Of a stretch of 64,000 nucleotides of DNA, positions 7,701 to 14,977 are shown one piece after another. A program made the position numbers and the translations under genes. This DNA comes from Arthrobacter sp. B0490 (lineage in GTDB: Bacteria > Actinomycetota > Actinomycetes > Actinomycetales > Micrococcaceae): NCBI RefSeq assembly GCF_002929355.1, contig NZ_PJIR01000003.1, positions 186,001 to 250,000 of the forward strand, given 5' to 3'. Each line of letters starts with the position of its first letter. Within the stretch, counting starts at the first letter, position 1. Under the pieces are notes generated by a model. The model searched no databases, was not told where the DNA came from, and saw only the letters and a list, made by a program, of their open reading frames with translations.

Positions 7701-8917
7701 CGACCCAACCCCACTCCGCCGATGACCAGCTCACCCTCCTCACCCCACCGGACCGGCGTCCCGTCGGGATGGACGACCGCGAGCGCGTATCCCTGCAGCG
7801 GGAGGCCGATCCTGATAGGAGTGCTCCCGTCGACCATCGCTCCGCAAGCGATGACCGTCGCTTCGGTGGGACCGTACGTATTCCAGACCTCACGCGACGG
7901 ACCTGCGAGACGTGCGACGAGTTCGGCGGGGCAGGCCTCACCACCGAAGATCAGCAACCGCACCTTCTCCAGGGCCGTGCCGGGCCACAGTGCCGCAAGG
8001 GTGGGAACTGTCGACACCACCGTGATGTCCCGCTGCGCGAGCCACGGACCAAGATCGGCCCCGGAGCGCACGACGTCGCGGGGAGCAGGCACCAAGCAGG
8101 CACCGTTCCGCCATGCGAGCCACATCTCCTCGCACGAAGCGTCGAAGGCCACAGACAAACCGGCCAGCACCCGATCACCTGGTCCGAGCGGGTTGCTGAC
8201 GCAGTAGAGCTCCGTCTCGGCGTCCACCCACGCTGCGGCCGAACGGTGAGTGATCGCGACGCCTTTCGGCTTGCCTGTCGAACCGGACGTGAAGATGATC
8301 CAGGCGTCGTCGTCCCGGTGTGCCTGCGGGCTGTGTCCCAGCGTGCGGACGCCACCGGTGAGCGTCAGGGTGAGGCCCTCGCCAATTACAGCGCAGACGC
8401 CCGCTTCAGCCCACACCGTATCCGCCCTGTCCTGCGGTTCGTCGGCGTCGACCGGAACGTAGGCACTGCCGGCAACGATCACTCCGAGGATCGCCACGTA
8501 GAGGTCGACCGAACCTGAAGGAACCCGTACCCCGACGCGGTCCCCGGCACCGATGTTCGCGCTCCAGAGGCGACGCGACAACTCGGCGATCCGCTCGCCG
8601 AGCGCTTCGTAGGTCAGCAGTACCGTGCCGTCGTCCAGCGCCGGAGCCGCAGGGTATCTGGCGATGGTCTCGTGGATGACGTCGACGAGCGTACGTCCTT
8701 CAGGGGCCTCCGTCACGGGGAAGATCGCCCGTCCGGACGAGTTCCCCGCAAGCAGGCTCAGGTGGGAGATGGATCCTACGGATTCAAGCCTTGATTCGAC
8801 TGCAATCGTGTCGTCCCCTGGTCGCCCTGCGACGCTGCTGCGGTTCCCGACACCGATAACAGGGCTCGGCTGTAAGGTACCCCAGTTCGCTGCACCGGAT
8901 TTGTCATCGAGATTCAA
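4772..8917 (-). CDS. pls: Pls/PosA-family single-module NRPS, candidate epsilon-poly-L-lysine synthetase
   Basis: The 1381-residue protein has an adenylation domain (about 65-545: TSGSTGKPKG 210-219, NTYGPTE 346-352, YRSGDL 429-434, core lysine K537), a carrier domain (575-630, phosphopantetheine serine S591 in AAGGASL) and then hydrophobic segments alternating with three soluble hexapeptide/left-handed-beta-helix-like domains to the C-terminus. There is no condensation or thioesterase domain. This is the layout of epsilon-poly-L-lysine synthetase of Streptomyces, whose three tandem C-terminal domains perform iterative peptide bond formation. Pocket residues by alignment to PheA read D-A-E-S-I-G-T-V-I-K. 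Translation starts at TTG 8917, after AGGAG. It is the first gene of the operon and is coupled to dapA by a 4-base overlap. The product could also be another basic homopolymer. Confidence 0.88.
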   Translation of the reverse strand: MNLDDKSGAANWGTLQPSPVIGVGNRSSVAGRPGDDTIAVESRLESVGSISHLSLLAGNSSGRAIFPVTEAPEGRTLVDVIHETIARYPAAPALDDGTVLLTYEALGERIAELSRRLWSANIGAGDRVGVRVPSGSVDLYVAILGVIVAGSAYVPVDADEPQDRADTVWAEAGVCAVIGEGLTLTLTGGVRTLGHSPQAHRDDDAWIIFTSGSTGKPKGVAITHRSAAAWVDAETELYCVSNPLGPGDRVLAGLSVAFDASCEEMWLAWRNGACLVPAPRDVVRSGADLGPWLAQRDITVVSTVPTLAALWPGTALEKVRLLIFGGEACPAELVARLAGPSREVWNTYGPTEATVIACGAMVDGSTPIRIGLPLQGYALAVVHPDGTPVRWGEEGELVIGGVGLGRYLDTAKDAEKYAPLPSLGWTRAYRSGDLVLADPAGLVFVGRADEQVKLAGRRVEMGEIDDALAQLPGVAAAAGAVQVSPSGNQVLAGYLVPATGATLDLSRCRELLAERLPKQLVPTLGIVDDLPVKTSGKVDRKALPWPLTSFADIPVQAFEGDLAWLAQQWTELLGPVPLTEETNFFAAGGASLAAAQLVSSLRVRHPQVSIADVYAHPTLGELAAHLTESTGVDRTDRSVAPTSSWIGFFQAPVIIALYSISGLRYVTGILIVCLVLFSFTDSPWVPSPPLLGTAAAWVVLYSLPFRLLLAITSARLLLVGIRPGVFRRGGSTHLRLWAVERIVTFCKLEPLMGTPMASWYARALGCEVGKGVHLDAMPPVTGLAVFGAGASIEYEADLAGHWLDGDRLNVGEVRIDDHARVGTRSTLTDGAHVGVGAEVAPGTSVTGYVPAGQHWAGAQMEYVGDAGADWPSGMNHARPLPMISILYLLSLFSLTVLPLLSVVPGGLLALRALQGVGSLQNALWTLAAWTPVFIVVTVIVYLALTVLLVRALSSLIKPGMHSVHGITGWATWFTQALLTKSLISTYPIYASLFTPVWMRLLGARVGKHVEISTVETMPHLTRVSDRSFLADHSMVSSRRVRNGWLHLGVSSVGEKSFVGNSAIVGPDLAVPDNSLLAVLSSAPKGMPENSSWFGRPPVELPRPIDQGDSSRTYNPPRKLMVGRGAVEACRILPAILTGWLALITVWVLNAIYVQSGFLVTAVWAGPVLLAGAVMTSLLAVVAKWTLVGRFEATEYPLWTSFIWRNELADVFSESLAVPGLIRMSIGTPFLNWWVRLMGTKVGRGVWCETWWLPEFDLIALGDGVSVNRGTVLQTHLFHDRIMRMDRIHLGADSTLGPNSIVLPGSAILEGATVGAASLVMRSEFVPQGTRWAGNPIRHWTLSEAQSRHGHPVDLQWSTGNLHPGVPWQQGPAQPTSRSAES

Positions 8918-9111
8918 TCTAGTGCACTCCTGAACTACATGGACCGGATTCGGATCCCCCGGCGACCGTCAGGGCTACCACAGGTAGTCCGCGATTCCTC
9001 AAGGGTTCCCCTTCTGACTTTTCAGACCGGGTGGCCTTTCGTGACGGCGTCGTACAAGAACAGCCCACGGCGAGATCCTCCGGACGCAAGAATGCTACGA
9101 GCAGCACGACG

Positions 9112-9143
9112 GAATTCAGGCCATTACTCGCTGGCCTGAATTC
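9112..9143. promoter_or_regulatory. Perfect 12-bp inverted repeat upstream of pls-like operon
   Basis: Arms GAATTCAGGCCA and TGGCCTGAATTC are exact reverse complements around an 8-base loop, about 195-225 bp upstream of the synthetase start. No T tract follows on either strand, so an operator or RNA hairpin is more likely than an intrinsic terminator. The regulator is unknown. Confidence 0.5.
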
Positions 9144-9339
9144 GCGAACTGGGGAGGAAACGCTCGACGATTGGCTGATGCACAACGCTGCTTCCAACCT
9201 AGGGGGCGAATCCGCGGCCCACACCAGTAGTCGCTACCTCCTTCTCCTACGGAACTACTTGTGACCGGTGTCACTAGGAGCTCCGTCGAAGACGCCGTGG
9301 ACGATGTCAGGGAGAGGCTCATGGAGGTCGGTGGGGCTG

Positions 9340-9362
9340 AGGGCAGCGACCGTTGCTGCCCT
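9340..9362 (-). terminator. Terminator-like hairpin after the FHA/TPR locus
   Basis: Arms AGGGCAGC and GCTGCCCT with a 7-base loop lie 26 bases downstream of the stop at 9388. There is no U tract, as is common for actinobacterial hairpins. Confidence 0.45.
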
Positions 9363-9387
9363 GCCGCCCTGACACGAGCCGCTGACG

Positions 9388-10804
9388 CTAGGAGCTCTCG
9401 ATGAACCCGCCGATGAAGATGCCGAAGCCGAGGCGGCAGGTGAAGCAGGTGACGAGGAGCGTGACCAGCAGGAACCGCGCGCCGAGGAGCCGGCGGCGCA
9501 CCGCCTGCCTGCCCCGCCCGGGGCGGCTCAATGCCGCGCCGGTGACCCAGGGGCTGTCGCCACCGGCCACGGCCCGCGAGTGGACCACCAGGTCCAGGGT
9601 CTTGATGCCCACAGGATCCCGACGGACAGCATGCCCGCCCCCGCGGTGGCATCGCCCCCGATGCTCGCCGTGAACACTACGAGGACGATCCCGGCGAGCG
9701 CGGCCTGCGTGTAGCTCCGCTGGGACGACGCGTCGTCCCCGAAGCGGATGAGGTGGTAGTTCTGCCGCCGGAGGTTCTCCGAATGCCCTGCGACGGCCAG
9801 GCGGACCAGCGCCCGCTGGACCGAGAGCAGTCCCCCCGGCCGGGACGACGGCCGGGGGCACGAGGATCCCGTCGCCGGGGCCGAGGTCCCGGTGGAGAGC
9901 GGCGAGGACGGTGCCTCCGGGAACCAGGACGGCGGCTGCCGCGAGCGCCACGGCACTGTTCCTGCCGCGCACCGGGTCCATCCGCTGCTCCCGCAGGTAG
10001 CCCGCGGGGAAGACCGCCTTCAGCCGCCGGTAGCTCAGGACGACCAGCGCGGCGTGCATCCCTCCGGCCAGCAGTGCGACGGCGAGCAGCACGGGTACCG
10101 GCAGCAGGACGACCGCCAGCAGGGCGACGCCCCGCACGTGGTACCAGAGGTAGAAGAGGTGCGTGCGTACCCAACGCAGCGGACTGGAGGCGAGGTCCGC
10201 CTCGGCGGGGGCGTCGAGCGGACTCTGCTGCAGAATCCCCCCGACGAGCTTCTCCTGCGACCCGACGACCGTGTCCCCTCCCTTGATCCGCTCGCTGAGC
10301 AGGAGAAGGTCGCGGTCCAGTGGGAACCGCGCGAGACCGGCGGCCAGGAGCGCCGGGGCCTCATGGTCGTCGTCGAGGAGCGACGCCGTCTGTGCCGCTC
10401 GGGCGAACGCGTCGGCGTCCGCGCTCAGCGAGAGTGCGTACCGCGCCGCCTGATGGGCGACGACGAGGTCCTGGTGGTCACGCCGTCGGGCCAGCAGCGC
10501 CTGGCTGAGCCAGTAGTGGGTCTCGGACTCCTTTGCGTGGTGCTCCACGATGTACCATCACCCGGGCGCCTCTTGCGTCCGAGGCGAGGGCGACCAGCGC
10601 CGTGGCGGCGGGTTCCGCCCCGGCTCCGCCGCTCACGGGGGGCAGCAGCGGAGCGATTCCGGCGTCGTCGTCCATGACATCCCAGACCGCTCCTGTGGTG
10701 GCCGGGTCGGTTCCGGCGGGCAGCGCCGCGCGGATGCTTCCTCGCACGAGCACCGTCCAGTCGCCCGGCATATAGGAGTAGGCCGGCACCCGCCCCGTGG
10801 TCAT
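9388..10804 (-). pseudogene. Broken FHA N-terminal / TPR-like membrane protein locus with frameshifts
   Basis: Reading from 10804, about 85 residues resemble the N-terminal domain of actinobacterial FHA proteins (YMPGDWTVLVRG). The frame then shifts near 10553 into a TPR-like segment (HYWLSQALLARRRD, then ERIKGGDTVVGSQEKLVGG) and membrane helices. A second shift lies in a six-C run (9832-9837) and a third near 9607 that restores the frame to a hydrophobic C-terminus ending at 9388. Between the last two shifts the sensible frame reads RRQNYHLIRFGDD and a membrane helix, while the nominally open frame is Arg/Gly/Pro-rich nonsense. No FHA domain proper is visible, so an internal deletion may have joined two genes. 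It follows the PP2C gene with a 4-base overlap. Sequencing error is an alternative for the single-base shifts. Confidence 0.6.
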
Positions 10805-11790
10805 GACTGCTCCCCACGGCTCGGCTGTCCCGAGGAATCGTCGAGGTCCGTCAGGGAGACTGCATGGGCGCCCGCGGGCCTCGGGCCGTCCTCCGGCGCG
10901 GAGCCTGGCTGCAGGGCGTCGGGCTGCGAACCGTCGGACTGCGCGGGGTGCGTGCCCGTCTCGACGGTGTGCCCGACGTCGGCCGCGAAGGTGCCGCCGC
11001 GTAGTGCCGTGGTCTGCATCTCCTCGTCGTCGCCCACGCCGGTCGCGTCGACGACGATCAGGGTCACGTTGTCGCGCGCACCGGAGCGGAGCGTGGCATC
11101 GACGAGTTCGTCGCAGGCCCGCTGAGGATCGCGCACCGCGCTCAGGACGGAGTAGATGCCGTCGTCGGTGACCTCGCCGCTGAGGCCGTCCGAGCAGATG
11201 AGGATGCGGTCGCCCTCCTCGACGGGCATGAGCCAGAAGTCGACCTCGGCGTCATCGCCGGTCCCGAGGGCACGGGTGACCACGTGCCGGCGGGGGTGGG
11301 TGCGGGCCTCCTCGGAGGTGATGGTCCCGACGTCGACGAGCTCCTGGACCTCGGAGTGGTCCACCGAGATCTGCCCGAACCAGCCCTGGCTCAGGCGGTA
11401 GGTCCGTGAGTCCCCCACGTTGAAGAACAGCCAGTGGGGCATTCCAGCCTCCTGCACGAGCACCACGCCCGTGAGGGTCGTCCCGGCATGGCCGCCCGCC
11501 TGCCGCCGGATCTCGCGGTCGGCGTGCCCGATGAGCGCCTCCAGGTCCGCGGCGGAGAACTCCGGCAGGTGGCGTCCGATGATCGGGCTGTCGCCCAGCG
11601 TGCGCACGCAGATGCCGCTGGCGATCTCCCCCGCCTCGTGCCCGCCCATGCCGTCGGCCACCGCGAAGATGGGTTCGGAGGCGATCAGGGAGTCCTCGTT
11701 GAGTTCCCTGCGCAGTCCGCGGTCGGTCGCGAAGCCGTAGGTCAGGCGCAGGTCGCGGGGTGAGGCAGGCCCGGGGCGGTGATCCGTCAC
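10801..11790 (-). CDS. PP2C-family Ser/Thr protein phosphatase
   Basis: It is predicted to dephosphorylate Ser/Thr phosphoproteins with two bound Mn/Mg ions. The 329-residue product shows the PPM motifs in order: RRELNEDS (about residue 30), VADGMGGHEAG, GTTLTGV, CSDGLSGEVTDD and ARDNVTLIVV. The C-terminal 80 residues are low-complexity and hydrophilic, and no membrane helix is evident, so it is probably cytosolic. The GTG start at 11790 overlaps the stop of a small ORF, and the stop overlaps the downstream FHA-like remnant. Its kinase partner may be the Ser/Thr kinase at 30206-31669 or one outside the window. FHA, phosphatase and cyclase genes together suggest a signalling cluster. Confidence 0.9.
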   Translation of the reverse strand: MTDHRPGPASPRDLRLTYGFATDRGLRRELNEDSLIASEPIFAVADGMGGHEAGEIASGICVRTLGDSPIIGRHLPEFSAADLEALIGHADREIRRQAGGHAGTTLTGVVLVQEAGMPHWLFFNVGDSRTYRLSQGWFGQISVDHSEVQELVDVGTITSEEARTHPRRHVVTRALGTGDDAEVDFWLMPVEEGDRILICSDGLSGEVTDDGIYSVLSAVRDPQRACDELVDATLRSGARDNVTLIVVDATGVGDDEEMQTTALRGGTFAADVGHTVETGTHPAQSDGSQPDALQPGSAPEDGPRPAGAHAVSLTDLDDSSGQPSRGEQS

Positions 11791-11912
11791 GGGCGCACCG
11801 CCAGGAAGCCGTGGTTGGAGGCCCGCAGTCTCCGGCTCTCCACGGGGACGTGCAGAAGGGTCCTGGACGCTGGGCGCCCTCGGTCACGGGATGCGATGAG
11901 CTCGTCGATCAT
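11787..11912 (-). CDS. Possible small coupled ORF before the phosphatase gene
   Basis: This is a 41-residue frame (ATG 11912, starting MIDELIASRDRG) whose TGA overlaps the GTG start of the PP2C gene by four bases. A GGGGAG stretch lies directly against the ATG. It is basic at the C-terminus and matches nothing I know; it could be the tail of a lost gene. The remaining bases up to the cyclase stop (11913-12203) hold no recognisable gene. Confidence 0.25.
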   Translation of the reverse strand: MIDELIASRDRGRPASRTLLHVPVESRRLRASNHGFLAVRP

Positions 11913-12203
11913 CTCCCCATTCTGCCCTGCGAGGTTCCCCCACCGCTGGCAGGCACCCGCCCGCGGGTCGGTGGCCGCCAGAGGTGGGGGCGCATCCGGG
12001 TACGTGGTCATGGCAGACGCTGGGGATGACGGCGGCAGCAGGGCACGTTCGTGCTGTAAGGCGATGAGGGTGTGACCCACGACGGCCACCTCTGTGGCCC
12101 CGCTCGGTGCTGCTGCGGGCCGCGGGCCGGACGGGCGTTTTCCGGTACTCCTACTCTGCGCCCTGGACGGGCCGACGCAGGGCTTCCCGGTGGCGCCCGG
12201 GCG

Positions 12204-13439
12204 TCAGTCGAGGATGATCCCGGTGCCCGTCCCCCGGGCCAGGGTCACCGGGCGCACCTCGCCGAAGCCGCGCACCTGCCGTGCTTCGTGGGGCGTGAGG
12301 ACGAACTTCTCGTTGTGCGTGAGCGTGTCGGCGGTGCCCGAATCGACGAGCACCTCCCCGGGTTCGGCGAGCGCGGTGAGGCGTGCTGCGAGGTTGACGG
12401 TGGGGCCGTAGATGTCACCGAGCCGGGACAGCACGCGCCCCCAGACGAGCGAGCAGCGGGCGGAGGGCAGGAACTCGTCCTCGGAGAACGCCTTGGACAG
12501 GGCCAGGGAGATCTCCGCCCCGGCCTCCGGCGATTCCGCGATGTAGAGAACCTCGTCGCCGATCGTCTTCACGAGGCGTCCCCCGCCCACGGAGATGATC
12601 TCCGCGCTCTTGTTCTCGAACCGCTGCACGAGCTGGGCCAGCGTGCGCTCGTTCATCTGCCGCGAGAGGCTCGTGTAGGAGACGAGGTCCGCGAAGCCCA
12701 CCGCGCGGGCGAGCGGCAGCGGCGCGTCCTGCTCGTCGCCGTCACGGCCCGCCTCGCTGGACCGCAGGCCTGATTCTGCGCGCAACGCCAATCGCTGGAC
12801 GGCTGCGTTCATCTGCCGGCGCCACGCGTAGACGAGGGTCTTCTCGAGCGGCTCGATCAGGTCGGGGAGTTCGGACACGAGCGTCTTCCGCGCGTCGGCG
12901 TCGGTGAGTCCGCGCTGCGCCACCATCTCCTCGACGATCGCCTCGATCTGCCAGACCACCATGCGGTCGGTCATCTGCCCCACGGCCCGTGTGATCGAGA
13001 TGGCGGCGTCCTCGGTGAGCTGCTCCTGGCGGACCAGGTCGATGATCGTGGTGAGGGCGTCGAGGTCCTTCTCGGTGAAGGCGATGTCGTCGTCGCCGAT
13101 GTTGGGGAAGCCCATGGCACGCCACAGCTTCCGGGCGGACAGGAGGGACACGCCCGCACCGGCGGCGATGTCGCGGCGCTTGAGGGTGCGCTCGGCGCCG
13201 AGGAGTTCGCGCTCGAGGCGGCGGATGGTGTTGCGGTCCACTTCCCGCGGCCTCTCCGAGGGGGACGGCGCCTCGGCGCCCGTCGCCATGTCGGACTGCA
13301 GCTGCCAGACGGCCTTCGGTGCCGTGGACGCCGGCGCTTCGGGTGCGTCGTCGAGCCGGGCTGTCTCCACCGGGACCCGATCGGGGTGCGGGCTCTCGTC
13401 CGCGGGGTGCCCGGACTCGTGGCGGTCCTCGACTGTCAC
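12204..13439 (-). CDS. Class III adenylate cyclase with N-terminal regulatory domain
   Basis: It is predicted to make cAMP from ATP. The C-terminal catalytic domain (about residues 240-400) has the metal aspartates in GFADLVSYT and TIGDEVLYI, the adenine-selecting Lys of KTIGD, and the transition-state Asn and Arg in GPTVNLAARL. The N-terminal 230 residues are helical and resemble the autoinhibitory half of Mycobacterium Rv1264, a pH-responsive cyclase. I choose GTG 13439 because it overlaps the stop of the PH-domain gene (GTGA) and follows AAGGGCGAG; a frame-open extension to 13472 would overlap that gene further. Soluble, no membrane helix. cAMP rather than cGMP is inferred from the Lys. 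Confidence 0.88.
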   Translation of the reverse strand: MTVEDRHESGHPADESPHPDRVPVETARLDDAPEAPASTAPKAVWQLQSDMATGAEAPSPSERPREVDRNTIRRLERELLGAERTLKRRDIAAGAGVSLLSARKLWRAMGFPNIGDDDIAFTEKDLDALTTIIDLVRQEQLTEDAAISITRAVGQMTDRMVVWQIEAIVEEMVAQRGLTDADARKTLVSELPDLIEPLEKTLVYAWRRQMNAAVQRLALRAESGLRSSEAGRDGDEQDAPLPLARAVGFADLVSYTSLSRQMNERTLAQLVQRFENKSAEIISVGGGRLVKTIGDEVLYIAESPEAGAEISLALSKAFSEDEFLPSARCSLVWGRVLSRLGDIYGPTVNLAARLTALAEPGEVLVDSGTADTLTHNEKFVLTPHEARQVRGFGEVRPVTLARGTGTGIILD

Positions 13440-14044
13440 GACTGCTCGCCCTTCCATTGCTGCTGTGCCCATCCCTGCTGTGCTCCCGGCATACTGCCGC
13501 GGGCGTACTGCGGGTCGATCTCCATGTCTACACCATCGAACATGCGCGTCAGCGGGAGGTCTCCGATCGCCTGCACCACGTACTCCTTGAACGTGGCGAT
13601 CTGCGGCACGTTCGGGTAGGCATGGGCGCGGTCGAATCCGAGGTCCGCGACGAGGGTTCCGCTGCGCACCATCCGCTGCATCACTCCCTGTTCCGTCTGG
13701 AGCTGCGAGATGGCGGACAGGTTGATCTGGTGCTCGGTGCGCCGCGTCGCTCCACGCCGGTGGATGAGCCGCATGCTCGTGAGCACGTAGCGGTTGCCCG
13801 ACCAGCGGATCAGGGGCAGCACCGTGAGGCGGGCCAGCAGGAGCACGACGGCGGCGAGCGCCACCACCACGAGGACCGGCTGCCAGTCGGCGAGACCCGG
13901 CAGGGTCCGGGAGGCGAGGTAGCCCAGGCCGAATCCCCCGACGCCGAGGAGCACGAACCCCGCGAGGACCGGGCCCACGAGCGGCAGTGGGTTGGGCCGG
14001 GTGCGCACGAGGACGCGTTCCCCCGGGAGCAGTCTGATCCGCAC
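13436..14044 (-). CDS. Membrane PH-domain (bPH2/YdbS-like) protein
   Basis: A 202-residue protein with two membrane helices near the N-terminus (about 20-45 and 55-80) followed by a bacterial PH-like domain (SGNRYVLTSMRLIHRRG, then NLSAISQLQTEQG). Function of the family is unknown; members sit on the inner membrane surface. The C-terminus is Gln/Gly-rich. It starts at GTG, three bases after the birA stop, and overlaps the cyclase start, so birA, this gene and the cyclase are probably co-transcribed. Confidence 0.8.
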   Translation of the reverse strand: MRIRLLPGERVLVRTRPNPLPLVGPVLAGFVLLGVGGFGLGYLASRTLPGLADWQPVLVVVALAAVVLLLARLTVLPLIRWSGNRYVLTSMRLIHRRGATRRTEHQINLSAISQLQTEQGVMQRMVRSGTLVADLGFDRAHAYPNVPQIATFKEYVVQAIGDLPLTRMFDGVDMEIDPQYARGSMPGAQQGWAQQQWKGEQS

Positions 14045-14047
14045 CCG

Positions 14048-14929
14048 CTACACCTGCGGGCGGAGGTGGACGACCTCGCCGGCCGAGACGGTGTGGCGTT
14101 CGCCGTCGTCGTCGCGCACGATCAGCGCACCGTGCGTGTCGAGCGCCAGGGCACGGCCGCTGAGCAGGCCGCCCCCGGGCAGGTCGGCGCGCACGTCCTG
14201 GCCCAGCGTCGTCATGCGGGCGCCCACCCGGGTGTGCAGGGACGGCCCGCTGTCCCAGGCGGCATCGGCGTCACCGTCCACGTCGCAGAAGGCCCGGTAG
14301 GAGTCGGCGAAGGCGCGCAGGAACGCCTTGAGGAGGACGTTCCGGTCGGTCGTTCCGGCGTACTCGAGGAGCAGGCTGGTCGCGGTCGGGACGGGGAGCT
14401 CGTCGCCCGTGAGGCTGACGTTGAGGCCCACCCCGACGACGACGGCGGGCGGCTCGGCGCCGGCGCCGGGCACGAACTGCGCGAGGATCCCCGCGAGCTT
14501 GCGGCCGTCCACGGTGACGTCGTTGGGCCACTTGAGCTGCGGGGCGATCTCGGTGCGGTCCTCGATGCTCTCGGCGAGGGCAAGGGCGGCCAGCAGCGAG
14601 AACCAGGAGTACGCGGTGGTGGGGACGGGCCGGCCGTGCCGGTTGAAGGGGCGCAGGAGCACGCTGACGAAGAGCGACGACCGCTCGGGCGCCACCCAGC
14701 TGCGGCCCAGCCGACCGCGGCCCGCGGTCTGCACCTCGGCCCCGAGGACGCTGAGGTCGGGCCAGCCCGCGGGCTCGCGCTGCGCGTTCTCCACGAGGTC
14801 CGTGTTGGTGGACCCGGTGCGCTGCACGATGTCGAGGCGTGAGAACGGACCCGACGGCATGCACAGCGCTGTCCTCAGCGCGCCGAGGTTCAGGCCCGGG
14901 CGCTCGAGATTGGAGTAGGGGGAGGACAT
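14048..14929 (-). CDS. birA: Biotin--[acetyl-CoA-carboxylase] ligase
   Basis: It activates biotin as biotinyl-AMP and attaches it to carrier lysines. The 293-residue product has the biotin-binding motif GRGRLGRSW and the lid/ATP region KWPNDVTVDGRKLAGILAQ. An N-terminal DNA-binding domain is absent, so it is the monofunctional type rather than an E. coli-like repressor. The likely substrate is Lys 576 of the acyl-CoA carboxylase alpha subunit at 24693-26528. It is followed within 3 bases by the PH-domain gene. Confidence 0.93.
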   Translation of the reverse strand: MSSPYSNLERPGLNLGALRTALCMPSGPFSRLDIVQRTGSTNTDLVENAQREPAGWPDLSVLGAEVQTAGRGRLGRSWVAPERSSLFVSVLLRPFNRHGRPVPTTAYSWFSLLAALALAESIEDRTEIAPQLKWPNDVTVDGRKLAGILAQFVPGAGAEPPAVVVGVGLNVSLTGDELPVPTATSLLLEYAGTTDRNVLLKAFLRAFADSYRAFCDVDGDADAAWDSGPSLHTRVGARMTTLGQDVRADLPGGGLLSGRALALDTHGALIVRDDDGERHTVSAGEVVHLRPQV

Positions 14930-14977
14930 GGCATCGATCTTATCCGGACCGGTGCCCTCGGCCCCGGAGCTCCGGCG

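Larger units (their letters stand above)
8918..9387. other. Intergenic region upstream of the pls-like operon
   Basis: About 470 bases between the TTG start of the synthetase gene and the end of the broken FHA/TPR locus. I see no credible gene. It must hold the operon promoter, but no hexamer pair stands out. It contains two inverted repeats (9112-9143 and GTGAC-CGGT-GTCAC at 9261-9274) and a terminator-like hairpin at 9340-9362 belonging to the upstream locus. Confidence 0.6.

Noticed and set aside
3831..8917. Conventional multi-module NRPS cluster
   Set aside because: Only one adenylation and one carrier domain, with no condensation or thioesterase domain; the membrane C-terminus points to the Pls family instead.
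8919..9224. 101-codon minus-strand frame upstream of pls
   Set aside because: No recognisable domain and no start signal; it covers the probable promoter region and palindrome.
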